This document shows, piece after piece, positions 17,276 through 26,262 of a DNA stretch of 64,000 nucleotides. Source of the DNA: Pseudomonas sp. TH31 (GTDB lineage Bacteria; Pseudomonadota; Gammaproteobacteria; Pseudomonadales; Pseudomonadaceae); the NCBI RefSeq assembly GCF_016650815.1, contig NZ_JAEKEZ010000015.1, forward strand, positions 231,254 through 295,253, written 5' to 3'. The number at the start of each line of letters is the position of its first letter. Within the stretch, counting starts at the first letter, position 1. The position numbers and the translations under genes are program-made. The notes beneath the pieces are model-generated. The model was not told the DNA's origin. It did no database searches and saw only the letters and a list, made by a program, of their open reading frames with translations.

Positions 17276-19313
17276 AACGCATCAACCGCTGGCTCGCGAT
17301 GGCGGCCGGTCGTCAGGACATTGTGCTCGCCGTACTCCTGCTGCTGGCCGTGTTCATGATGATTGTCCCCCTGCCCACCGGGCTTGTGGACATGCTGATC
17401 ACTATCAACCTGACCATCTCCATTGTCTTGCTGATGATGGCCCTGTACATCCGCGAGCCGCTGGAGTTCTCGACCTTTCCAGCGGTCTTGCTGATCACCA
17501 CCCTGTTTCGCCTGGCACTGACCATCAGCACCACCCGACTGATCCTACTGCAAGCAGACGCCGGGGAAATCATCTACACCTTCGGTAACTTCGCCGTCGG
17601 GGGCAACCTGGGTGTCGGCCTGATCGTGTTCATCATCATCACCATTGTGCAGTTCATCGTGATCACCAAAGGTTCCGAACGTGTCGCCGAAGTCGGCGCG
17701 CGCTTTTCTCTGGATGCCATGCCGGGCAAGCAGATGAGTATCGATGGCGATATGCGCGCCGGGATCATCGACGCCAATGAAGCCCGCCGCCAGCGCAACC
17801 TGGTACAAAAGGAAAGCCAATTGTACGGCGCGATGGATGGGGCGATGAAATTCGTCAAGGGCGATGCCATTGCCGGCATCATCATTATTCTGGTCAACAT
17901 TTTGGGGGCACCGCCGTAGGCGTGTTCATGCATGACATGAGCGCGAGCACCGCCATGTCTACCTACTCCATTCTGTCAATCGGCGATGGCCTGATCAGCC
18001 AGATTCCAGCCCTGCTGATTTCCATCGCCGCAGGTATTATCGTTACCCGCGTTCCGGGGGAACTGCGTCAAAACCTGGCCAATGACCTGAGCGAACAAAT
18101 CAGCCGGCAACCCCAGGCCTTGAGCCTCGCCGCTGGGGTGCTGTTGGTGTTCGCCCTGATCCCCGGCTTCCCGGCCATCTATTTTGTCGGCCTGGCCGCA
18201 GCGGTCTACGGCGGCGCCTGGTGGATCAAAAGGCGTCAACCCCATGCCAACGGCACGTTGCCCGACGGATCGCCGGGCTTGAGCGGCGAAGAGGCGCAAG
18301 CAACGATGACACCCGGAGCGATTCCGCTGATGGTGCGCATGGCCAGCGACATCGGGCGCTCAAAAGCACTCGACGACGCTTTCCGCCAACTGCGCCAACA
18401 AAAATTCGAATACCTAGGCATCCCCCTGCCCACTATCCACCTGCAACTCGATGCCTCGCTCGAGCCTAGCACCCTGCGTGTCCTGCTGTACCAGGAGCCG
18501 GTGCTGACCCTGACCGTACCAGATGGCTTGTTGCTGGCCGATGCGCACACCATGCCCCTAGCCCAAACACTACACAACGACAGATTGCCCTTTGGCGGCC
18601 ACACCCTGCAATGGCTCGACCCCGAACACCATGAAACCCTGACCGCCCTGGGCGTCGTGTTACATCGAGATCAGGCCCGTATCACCCATTGTCTGTCGCT
18701 GGTCGTGGACCGATACGCGGCCGAATTTATCGGCGTGCAAGAAACGCGCTTCCTCATGGACTCCATGGAAAGCAGCCATGCCGAACTGGTCAAGGAAGTT
18801 CAACGACAAATGCCCGTCGGGCGCATTGCCGATGTGCTACAGCGCTTGGTCGGCGAAGGTATTTCTATCCGCGATCTGCGCAGCATTCTTGAAGCCCTGA
18901 CGGAATGGTCGCCACGGGAAAAAGATCCCATCATGCTCACTGAATACGCACGGGTAGCCTTGCGTCGCCACATCACCACACGCTACCGCGGCAATGAGCA
19001 GTGGATCAGTGGCTGGATGATCGGTGACCGTATCGAGGAAATGATCCGCGAATCGATCCGCCAGACAGCCGCAGGGTCTTACTCGACACTGGAGGCTACG
19101 CAGAATCAGGCCATCATCCAAGGCATCCGCCAGCACGTCGGCGACGGCGACCCACGGCGCGCCGTGCTGATCACCGCCATTGATGTACGACGGTTTGTGC
19201 GCAAGATTGTTGAGCGTGAATACGCGGGCTTGCACGTCCTGTCGTTTCAGGAGCTGGGCGATGAAGTCGAATTGCGTGTCATTGGAAATATCGACCTCAT
19301 CGGGCAGACCTGA
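17272..19313 (+). pseudogene. sctV: T3SS export gate protein SctV, with a one-base frame break
   Basis: Large export-gate protein forming the nonameric ring. The first part (to ~17907) has the membrane helices and the FHIPEP-type loop ([16 protein letters not shown], where the chain handles the proton gradient). The second part starts VGVFMHDM and includes STYSILSIGDGLISQIPALL and the cytoplasmic ring domain to the stop at 19313. The two join in the expected sequence if one G is added to GGGGG at 17904-17908, giving ~680 residues, the usual length. As written the gene would yield only ~215 residues and no cytoplasmic ring. Confidence 0.93.
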
Positions 19314-19314
19314 T

Positions 19315-20654
19315 ATGCGCCTACCTGAATGCTCGACCCTGCAAGCCTTGCTCGATCAACAACCGTCCTTGGTACTGGCCCAGGCCACAACGACCGAAGT
19401 CGGTGAACGCTTCAACGGTCGAATCACTGAAGTCGGCCCCACCCTTTTGCGGGCGTCCCTGCCGGGTGTCGGGCTCGGTGAACGGTGCCGCCTGGAGCCA
19501 TCGAATATCGAAGCCGAAGTCGTGGCCATCGACGGCGAGTATGCCCTGTTATCGCCCTTCAGCACCCCTCTTGGCGTGACCGCAGGCAGTAATGTACACG
19601 CACTGGGGAAGCCTCATGAAATCGCGTTAGGGGACTTTCTGTTTGGCAGCGTCGTCGATGGACTGGGCCGGCCGCTGGACGGCCGTCACGTCCCCTTCGA
19701 TTGCCTATGGCGCGGTGTCGAACGGAATGCCCCCAATGCCCTCACCCGCCCACTGATCGACACTCCCCTGCCATTGGGGGTCCGCGCCATCGACGCCCTG
19801 CTGACGTGCGGCGTCGGCCAAAGAGTCGGCATTTTCGCCGCCGCCGGAGGCGGCAAAAGCACGCTCCTGTCGATGGTCTGTGATGGCAACCTGGCCGACG
19901 TGATCGTGCTTGCCCTCATCGGAGAGCGGGGCCGCGAGGTGCGTGAATTTCTTGAGCATTCGCTCTCCCCAGCCGCCCGCGAGCGCACTATTGTGGTGGT
20001 ATCAACCTCTGACCGTCCGGCCCTTGAACGATTGAAAGCCGCCTACACAGCGACGACCATCGCCGAGCACTTTCGCGATCAAGGCAAGAGCGTGCTGCTG
20101 ATGATGGACTCATTAACCCGATTTGCCCGCGCCGCCGGGAGATTGGCTTGGCCGCCGGGGAGCCATGCGGCACAAGCGGTTATCCACCCAGCTTTTTCGC
20201 CCGCCTGCCCGGCCTGCTAGAACGCGCAGGACCGGCCGCCGTCGGTAGCATCACGGGGATCTACACCGTTCTGGTCGAAGGCGACAACATGAACGAACCG
20301 GTGGCTGACGAAGTGCGCTCGATTCTCGACGGCCATATAGTGCTGTCGCGCAAACTTGCCGAAGCCAATCACTACCCCGCCATTGACGTCGGCGCGAGCA
20401 TCAGCCGCGTGATGAGCCAGATCGTCGATGCCGAACACCGGCAAATGGCCGGAAAAGTACGGCGCCTGATGGCGGCCTACAACGACATCGAGTTGCTGGT
20501 CAGGGTGGGTGAATACCAGGCCGGCCAAGACAGCGAAGCCGATGAAGCACTGGCCCGCCGTGCAGCGATCCAAGGATTGCTGTGCCAATCCACCACGCAA
20601 AAGAACACCTTCCAGGAAACGGTCCAGCACCTATGCCAAACACTGACCGCCTGA
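19315..20654 (+). pseudogene. sctN: T3SS ATPase SctN, with a one-base frame break
   Basis: Hexameric ATPase that unfolds substrates at the base of the injectisome. Beta-barrel N-terminus, Walker A GGGKST near residue 178, the [11 protein letters not shown] block, and Walker [15 protein letters not shown]. The family continuation after RFARAA is [19 protein letters not shown]; this is present in the neighbouring frame and is restored if one C is added in CCGGG at 20135-20139. The C-terminal domain ([33 protein letters not shown]) then runs to 20654. Repaired length is about 446 residues, normal for the family. Confidence 0.94.
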
Positions 20655-21016
20655 CCCTCAGCCGCCTGCGGTCACTCAAGCAGCAGCGCGAACAACGCCA
20701 GCGCACCGCTCTGAGCGTTCTGGCGCAGCAGGAGATCGAACTGCAAGATCGCATTACCCAATTGACGGAGCAACGCTACCAACTCTGGAACCAATGGCGT
20801 GAATGCAGTGCCACCTCACAAGTCCTCGACCACCTCGCATTGCAGGAACTGAAGATCGAGCTTGCCCAGTACCACCACCAAACCCATCTCATCGCCGACC
20901 AGCTCGAAACCCTGCACACCGAACAGCACCGCGTGCATCGTGAACAATCAGAAGGCCAGCGACAGTTGCGCCAACTGCTGGTAGCTCAAGAAAAATTGAA
21001 TTGGCTACTGGAGTGA
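20633..21016 (+). CDS. sctO: T3SS stalk protein SctO (SsaO/YscO-like)
   Basis: 127-residue protein that is almost entirely a two-helix coiled coil: many Gln/Glu/Arg/Leu heptads ([19 protein letters not shown], then [18 protein letters not shown]). The SctO stalk inserts into the ATPase ring and contacts SctV, like the gamma subunit of F-type ATPases. Overlaps the end of sctN by 22 bp and precedes sctP by 2 bp. Function from position, size and coiled-coil nature; direct sequence similarity in this family is always weak. Confidence 0.85.
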   Translation: MPNTDRLTLSRLRSLKQQREQRQRTALSVLAQQEIELQDRITQLTEQRYQLWNQWRECSATSQVLDHLALQELKIELAQYHHQTHLIADQLETLHTEQHRVHREQSEGQRQLRQLLVAQEKLNWLLE

Positions 21017-21018
21017 CT

Positions 21019-21467
21019 ATGCCTGGCTTGAAACCCCTCACCCCTCTCTTGAGACGTTATACGCCCTCCAATGCCGACGACTCTCACCCTGAACATCAAC
21101 ACGACTTCGAGGCTTTATTGAATCGACTCCCCCAACCCATGTCGCTGCCCCCCTCGATGACGCAAGGCAGCAGCATGTACGAACAATCCTGGCGCAAGCC
21201 TTCACCTCCGACCTTAAACGCCTGCGTACCCTTGGCCGGACATGTCCCAGCACCCTCGACCTGCGCCTGACCAACGGCCCCCTGACGGGGCTGGAGATCC
21301 GTGCCAGTGCCCAGGCCAGCCTGCTGTACCTGAGCATCACGGTCGGCGACCTCGGCACGTTTGAACGTATTATCGGTACTCGCGCGGCACTCGAAAGCGA
21401 ACTGGTCACCCTATTCAATCGCCCGGTGACACTGGAGCTAAAGCAGCCAAACGGAGCCTCTTGGTGA
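21019..21467 (+). pseudogene. sctP: SctP-like needle-length/substrate-switch protein, frame-broken
   Basis: Reading begins MPGLKPLTPLLRRYTPS and goes out of frame after SLPP. Adding one C to the run at 21148-21153 joins it to a frame reading LDDARQQHVRTILAQAFTSD...LRLTNGPLTGLEIRASAQ...LFNRPVTLELKQPNGASW and a stop at 21465-21467. The repaired protein is about 149 residues. The C-terminal globular part with LTGLEI and an LxLxI strand pattern is characteristic of the YscP/SsaP substrate-switch domain, which helps set needle length. The stop overlaps the sctQ start (GTGA). Confidence 0.78.
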
Positions 21468-22423
21468 AATTGCCAAAACTGAGTCAAGAGGAAGGCGAAC
21501 TGCTGCGCCATATCGGTCCAGGACGACGGCTGGAACACTACGACGGGGCCATGACCCTCACCTATGGTATCGGCGCAGGCGATGGGCTCATCGTGCATGC
21601 TCAGGTACTGGATCAACCGGTTCGCTTCTGGTTCGCGCCGGATGCCTGGTGCCGCTGGATCAGCCCCATGCTCGAAGCGCCCAATTGGTTGGCCGTCCCA
21701 CCTCAACTGCATGAGGTTTTAGCGAGTTGGACCCTCGCCGCGGCAGGTAACGCACTGGCAGACAGTACGATTGCCTGGCCCACGGCCACAGCGCTGGAAG
21801 CTGCAACGGTCAAGACCGCTCCCTACTGGTGCCTGTGCTTCGAACACGAAGATCGGAGGTTGGAAGCCTGGGTACTGGAAGCGCCCGTGCACTGGATCAA
21901 TAGCCTCAGTGAACTGCTCCCACCGGTCGAGATCAATCACCACACTGGCAATCCCAAGCTCCCGGTTGCCCTGATCGCCGGCTGGAGCCAGCTCGATCAA
22001 GACACCCTGGAACACCTGCAGCCAGGTGACGGCTTGCTGTTACAGCACGCCTACCGAATCACCGATGGCCAATTGGGATTGTTCCTGACCCGACCACTGG
22101 CCACGCTTTCGACTCACGGTACTACGACCCTTACCCTGGAGGCTGTTATGGACGAGCTCAACGACTGGCTGGACACCTCCCCTCCCCCTGGCGAACCTGA
22201 CACGCTGCAAGGACGCCATCTGCTGCTGACTGTCGTCGCTCAAGTGGCCTCGTTCGAAGCCCCCCTGCATCAACTGGCGCATCTGCAAGTCGGCGATGTA
22301 CTGGAAGGGCCAACCCATATCGATCATGTCGTGACGCTGACGGTGGCGGGTAAATCTATTGCTCAAGGCCTGTTACTGGAGATCGATGGACGGCTCGCCG
22401 TACGCATTGATCGTCTTTTCTGA
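21464..22423 (+). CDS. sctQ: T3SS C-ring/sorting platform protein SctQ
   Basis: 319 residues with a GTG start overlapping the sctP stop. The C-terminal SpoA domain is clear: LLLTVVAQVASFEAPLHQL, LQVGDVLEGPTHIDHVVTL and LEIDGRLAVRIDRLF. An internal SpoA1-like domain lies around residues 150-225. SctQ builds the pods of the cytoplasmic sorting platform with SctL and SctK. An internal ATG at 22149 (MDELNDWLD) after GGAGGC could start the short SctQ-C product known from several T3SSs; this is an inference from the ribosome site. Confidence 0.93.
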   Translation: MKLPKLSQEEGELLRHIGPGRRLEHYDGAMTLTYGIGAGDGLIVHAQVLDQPVRFWFAPDAWCRWISPMLEAPNWLAVPPQLHEVLASWTLAAAGNALADSTIAWPTATALEAATVKTAPYWCLCFEHEDRRLEAWVLEAPVHWINSLSELLPPVEINHHTGNPKLPVALIAGWSQLDQDTLEHLQPGDGLLLQHAYRITDGQLGLFLTRPLATLSTHGTTTLTLEAVMDELNDWLDTSPPPGEPDTLQGRHLLLTVVAQVASFEAPLHQLAHLQVGDVLEGPTHIDHVVTLTVAGKSIAQGLLLEIDGRLAVRIDRLF

Positions 22424-22508
22424 CGCCGAAGCAAAACTCAGGTGTGCGCCCGATGTGCACTAGACCTGGCCTATCCGACAATGGAAGGCCAGCCACTGGA
22501 GCACATCG

Positions 22509-23159
22509 ATGAACTTGCTGGACCAGCCCCTGCATCTGATCCTGATGCTGTCCGCCGTTTCAATATTGCCGTTGCTGCTGGTGCTGGGGACATCCTTCCT
22601 CAAACTGGTGGTGGTCTTCTCGCTCCTGCGCAATGCCCTGGGTATCCAACAAATCCCGCCCAATATCGCGATGTACGGTCTAGCGCTAATCCTGACCCTG
22701 TTCATCATGGCCCCCATCGGCTTTGAGATTCAGGACAACCTGGCCATCAACCCCATTCAAATCGAATCCGATGATTTCATCAACCAAATCGACAACGGTA
22801 TGCTGGCCCCCTACCGGGTCTTTCTCGAACGCAATACGGCGCCGGATCAGAAGCTGTTTTTCTCGAGTATCGGACGCGACATCTGGCCGGAGAAGTACCA
22901 CGATCGCGTCCCCGAGACATCCTTGCTAGTGCTGATGCCTGCGTTCACCGTCAGCCAATTGATCGAAGCGTTCAAGATCGGCCTGCTGTTGTATCTGCCG
23001 TTTATCGCCATTGACCTGATCGTCTCCAACATCCTGCTCGCGATGGGCATGATGATGGTCTCCCCCATGACCATCTCGATGCCCCTGAAACTGCTGGTGT
23101 TCGTGTTGATGAATGGCTGGGAAAAGCTACTGGGCCAACTCATGCTGTCGTTTAACTGA
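22509..23159 (+). CDS. sctR: T3SS export apparatus protein SctR
   Basis: 216 residues, four membrane helices. Signature segments SFLKLVVVFSLLRNALGIQQ and the C-terminal MMMVSPMTISMPLKLLVFVL are those of the FliP/SpaP/SsaR family, the core of the export gate helix. An 85-bp gap separates it from sctQ, the only sizeable gap in this operon; no start within it looks better. Start ATG 22509 has GGAGC upstream. Confidence 0.96.
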   Translation: MNLLDQPLHLILMLSAVSILPLLLVLGTSFLKLVVVFSLLRNALGIQQIPPNIAMYGLALILTLFIMAPIGFEIQDNLAINPIQIESDDFINQIDNGMLAPYRVFLERNTAPDQKLFFSSIGRDIWPEKYHDRVPETSLLVLMPAFTVSQLIEAFKIGLLLYLPFIAIDLIVSNILLAMGMMMVSPMTISMPLKLLVFVLMNGWEKLLGQLMLSFN

Positions 23160-23170
23160 GGGAAAATAGC

Positions 23171-23440
23171 ATGAGTGAAGCCCTGATCACCTCACTAGCC
23201 ATGCAGATGATGTGGCTGGTCCTATTGCTCTCGTTACCCGTCGTCGTGGTGGCCTCCGTGGTCGGGGTGCTGGTCAGCCTGGTGCAGGCCCTCACTCAGG
23301 TGCAGGACCAAACCATCCAGTTCCTGATCAAGCTGGTGGCAGTCGCCATTACCCTGGCGATCACGTTCAATTGGATGGGTGACGTCCTGCTCAGCTACAC
23401 CAACCGCTCGTTCGACCTGATCAACCAAATGAGGGCCTGA
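23171..23440 (+). CDS. sctS: T3SS export apparatus protein SctS
   Basis: 89-residue FliQ/SpaQ/SsaS-family protein with two membrane helices (about 13-40 and 52-74) joined by the conserved loop SLVQALTQVQDQT. Four copies cap the SctR pentamer. The 11-bp gap before it carries GAGGGAAA as ribosome site. Length is typical. Confidence 0.96.
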   Translation: MSEALITSLAMQMMWLVLLLSLPVVVVASVVGVLVSLVQALTQVQDQTIQFLIKLVAVAITLAITFNWMGDVLLSYTNRSFDLINQMRA

Positions 23441-23442
23441 AC

Positions 23443-24231
23443 GTGGAAGCCCTGACCGAATGGCTGCCCGTGATTGGCCTCTACATGCTGCGCCCCCTGG
23501 GGGTGATGCTGATGGTGCCGTTGTTCAGTCAGGCCGCCCTGGGCGGTACCTTGGTGCGCAATAGCCTAGTGTTGATGATTGCCCTGCCATTGATCCCGCT
23601 GCATGACACTTGGCCGAGCCTGGAAGCCGCCCGTCATAACGCCACGGCCGGGCACTACCTAGTCCTGATCGCTGGCGAGCTGAGCATCGGCCTGCTGATG
23701 GGCTTTTGTGCGGCCATTCCGTTCTGGGCCATGGACATGGCCGGCTTTCTGATCGACACCCTGCGTGGCGCGTCAATCGCCAGCATTATCAACCCCCTGC
23801 TGGGCCAAGAGTCGTCGCTATTTGGCATTCTATTTACCCAAATATTCGGCGTGTTGTTTCTGGTTTCCGGAGGGTTCAACCAACTGATCGCAGGTATCTA
23901 TCACTCCTACACCGTCCTGCCTCCCGGGGAAGTCTTTCATTTCGGTCCCGGTTTTCTCGAGTTCCTGTCCCGGCAGTGGCAACTGACCTATGAATTATGC
24001 TTGCGCTTCGCGATGCCGGCGATTGTCGCCATTCTTCTGGTCGATATGGCCCTGGGACTGGTCAACCGTTCGGCCCAACAACTGAATGTGTTCTTTTTGT
24101 CAATGCCGATCAAAAGCGCCTTCGCCCTGCTGATGCTGGCCATGAGCCTGGAGTTCGCGTTTAACGCGCCTCTTGAACAGAGCCAGCACTGGGTGCAACA
24201 CGTGCTCACCTTAATGGACCACTTGCGATGA
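23443..24231 (+). CDS. sctT: T3SS export apparatus protein SctT
   Basis: 262-residue FliR/SpaR/SsaT-family membrane protein with about six helices. Typical strings are RPLGVMLMVPLFSQAALGG near the start, WAMDMAGFLIDTLRGAS and VNRSAQQLNVFFLSMPIK towards the end. Starts with GTG at 23443, 2 bp after the sctS stop, and overlaps sctU by ATGA. One copy per machine closes the export gate with SctR and SctS. Confidence 0.95.
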   Translation: MEALTEWLPVIGLYMLRPLGVMLMVPLFSQAALGGTLVRNSLVLMIALPLIPLHDTWPSLEAARHNATAGHYLVLIAGELSIGLLMGFCAAIPFWAMDMAGFLIDTLRGASIASIINPLLGQESSLFGILFTQIFGVLFLVSGGFNQLIAGIYHSYTVLPPGEVFHFGPGFLEFLSRQWQLTYELCLRFAMPAIVAILLVDMALGLVNRSAQQLNVFFLSMPIKSAFALLMLAMSLEFAFNAPLEQSQHWVQHVLTLMDHLR

Positions 24232-25280
24232 GCGAAAAAACCGAGCAACCCACGCCAAAAAAAATTCGCGATGCACGCGCCAAAGGGCAAGTCGCCAAAA
24301 GCATGGAGGTCACCAGCGGCATGCAACTGGCCGTGATGCTCGGCTACTTCATCTTTGAAGGCGACTTTCTTTTCGACAGTTTCACCCTCTTGATCGACAC
24401 CACACTCAACACCATCAACCAAGACCTGGCGTCGGCGACCAAGCAACTGAGCGAACTGTTTGTCGGCATCTTCGTGCGAATAATGGGCAGCATCGCCGTC
24501 ATCATTATCGTGATGACCCTTGCGGCTGTCGTGGTTCAGATCGGGCCCTTGCTGGCCCCCGAGGCGATCAAGCCGTCCCTCGAAAGGCTCAGCCCACTGA
24601 CCAACGCCAAGCAGATGTTTTCCCTTCACAGCCTATTCGAATTTGGAAAGTCGCTGGCCAAAGTGGGGGTGTTATCGCTGATATTTTTCTACCTGATCCG
24701 ACAATACGCGCCGTCCATTCAGTTCCTGCCCCTCAGCAGCGTATCTTGTGGCCTGGAGGTCAGCACGCTCCTGCTGTACTGGATGTGGGCCGTGCTGATC
24801 GGGTTTTATGTGATCGTGGGCATCGCCGATGCAGCCTTCCAGCAGTACAACACCAACAAACAATTGATGATGTCGCTTGAGGATATCAAGCAGGAATACA
24901 AGAACGCCGAAGGCGATCCACAAATGAAACATAAGCGTAAGGAAATCCACCGCGAGGTACAAAGCGGCAGCTTGGCGACGAACGTCGCGAAATCCACAGC
25001 CGTGGTGCGCAACCCGACCCATATTGCGGTGTGCCTGTATTTCAAGCCCGGTGAGACCCCCTTGCCCAAAGTGATCGAAATCGGTCACGACCACGTCGCC
25101 CTGAACATCGTCGCCCTCGCCGAGAAGGCGGGCATCCCGGTGGTTGAGAGCATCCCCACCGCCCGCGCCCTAGCCGCCCAGTGCGACGTGGGACAGTACA
25201 TCCCCGCCGAATTATTTGAGCCGGTGGCGCACATTTTGCGGATCGCGATGAAATTGGATTATGAGCCTGAAACACCCTGA
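24228..25280 (+). CDS. sctU: T3SS export switch protein SctU
   Basis: 350-residue FlhB/YscU/SsaU-family protein. N-terminal membrane domain with four helices begins MSEKTEQPTPKKIRDARAKG, the classical opening. The cytoplasmic domain carries the autocleavage motif NPTH at residues 262-265 (VVRNPTHIAV), intact, so autoproteolysis between Asn and Pro is expected. Last gene of the operon. It appears whole, ending in 'LDYEPETP', 70 bp before the IS3 fragment. Confidence 0.96.
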   Translation: MSEKTEQPTPKKIRDARAKGQVAKSMEVTSGMQLAVMLGYFIFEGDFLFDSFTLLIDTTLNTINQDLASATKQLSELFVGIFVRIMGSIAVIIIVMTLAAVVVQIGPLLAPEAIKPSLERLSPLTNAKQMFSLHSLFEFGKSLAKVGVLSLIFFYLIRQYAPSIQFLPLSSVSCGLEVSTLLLYWMWAVLIGFYVIVGIADAAFQQYNTNKQLMMSLEDIKQEYKNAEGDPQMKHKRKEIHREVQSGSLATNVAKSTAVVRNPTHIAVCLYFKPGETPLPKVIEIGHDHVALNIVALAEKAGIPVVESIPTARALAAQCDVGQYIPAELFEPVAHILRIAMKLDYEPETP

Positions 25281-25351
25281 CGTGACTGATGATCTCTACC
25301 GATCATCCTGGATACGGAGTTCAGCATGCTCACTCAAAGAACCGCCTTCTT

Positions 25352-26262
25352 TGCCCGCGAGCTGAAGTAACGTATCGCTTGGTTCGGCAGCTGCAACAGA
25401 AGGCTTATTCGGTGGCGTATGCCTGTCGGCTGCTGGGTATCAGCCGATCCGGTTTCTACGAGGCCAACAAGCGTGCTGAAGCGCCAGCATCGATTTGTCC
25501 CGTTACGGTGCAACTCAAGGCGTCGTTTGTTGCGAGTGGCGGCTGCTATGGCAGTCGCCCGTTGCGTAAAGCGTTGCGCGCCAAGGGCATGGAAATAGGC
25601 GTTTATAAAATTCGTCGCTTGATGCGCGCCAACGGTCTGCGTTCGGCCTGGAAGCGCAAGTTTGTGCACACGACCGATAGCAACCACGACCTGCCGATTG
25701 CTGAAAATGTGTTGAATCGCCAATTCGAACCCGAGGCGGTGAACAAGGCCTGGGTGGCGGACATTACCTATATCCGGACCCGTAGCGGCTAGCTGTACCT
25801 GGCCGTGGTACTGGACTTGTTCTCACGCAAGATCGTGGGTTGGTCCATGGCTCCGAACATGCCTGCCGAGCTGGTGTGCAGTGCAATGCAACTGGCAGTT
25901 GCTCAGCGTCAACCGCCACCTGGTCTGATCGCTCACTCGGATCGCGGTAGCCAGTACGCTAGCGCGAGCTACAGGGCGCTGCTGACAAGAAATAACATGC
26001 AGCAAAGTATGAGCCGTAAAGGTAACTGTTGGGACAACTCAGTGATGGAGCGCTTCTTCCTGAGCTTGAAAATGGAGCGGGTATGGCGGCGCGATTACGC
26101 CAACCACGCCGAAGCGATACGTGACATCAATGAATACATCGTTGGGTTTTACAACAACGAGCGGCTGCACTCAAAACTGGGATATCTGCCACCGACCGTT
26201 TACGAACGGACAATGGCGTCGAAACCACCTATTGAGGTGTCCGGAATTAGTTGACCACTACA
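25352..26262 (+). mobile_element. IS3-family fragment with interrupted OrfB transposase
   Basis: An integrase-like transposase reads from about 25352 (AYACRLLGISRSGFYEA) to 26254, with DDE residues in VNKAWVADITYI, LIAHSDRGSQYAS and the MSRKGNCWDNSVMERFF block. An in-frame TAG at 25790 replaces the expected Trp codon between RSG and LYLAVVLDL. OrfA and the left end are missing. The right end GGAATTAGTTGACCACTACA stops at 26262 and matches the termini of the other IS3-family elements here. It has cut the 3' end of the neighbouring toxin gene. Confidence 0.85.

Noticed and set aside
23988..24629. 213-codon minus-strand frame across the sctT/sctU junction
   Set aside because: Antisense to two firmly identified genes; His/Asp-rich composition typical of a shadow.
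25790..25792. In-frame TAG in the IS3 OrfB as a programmed readthrough signal
   Set aside because: The element lacks its left end and OrfA, so a simple inactivating change at a Trp codon is more likely.
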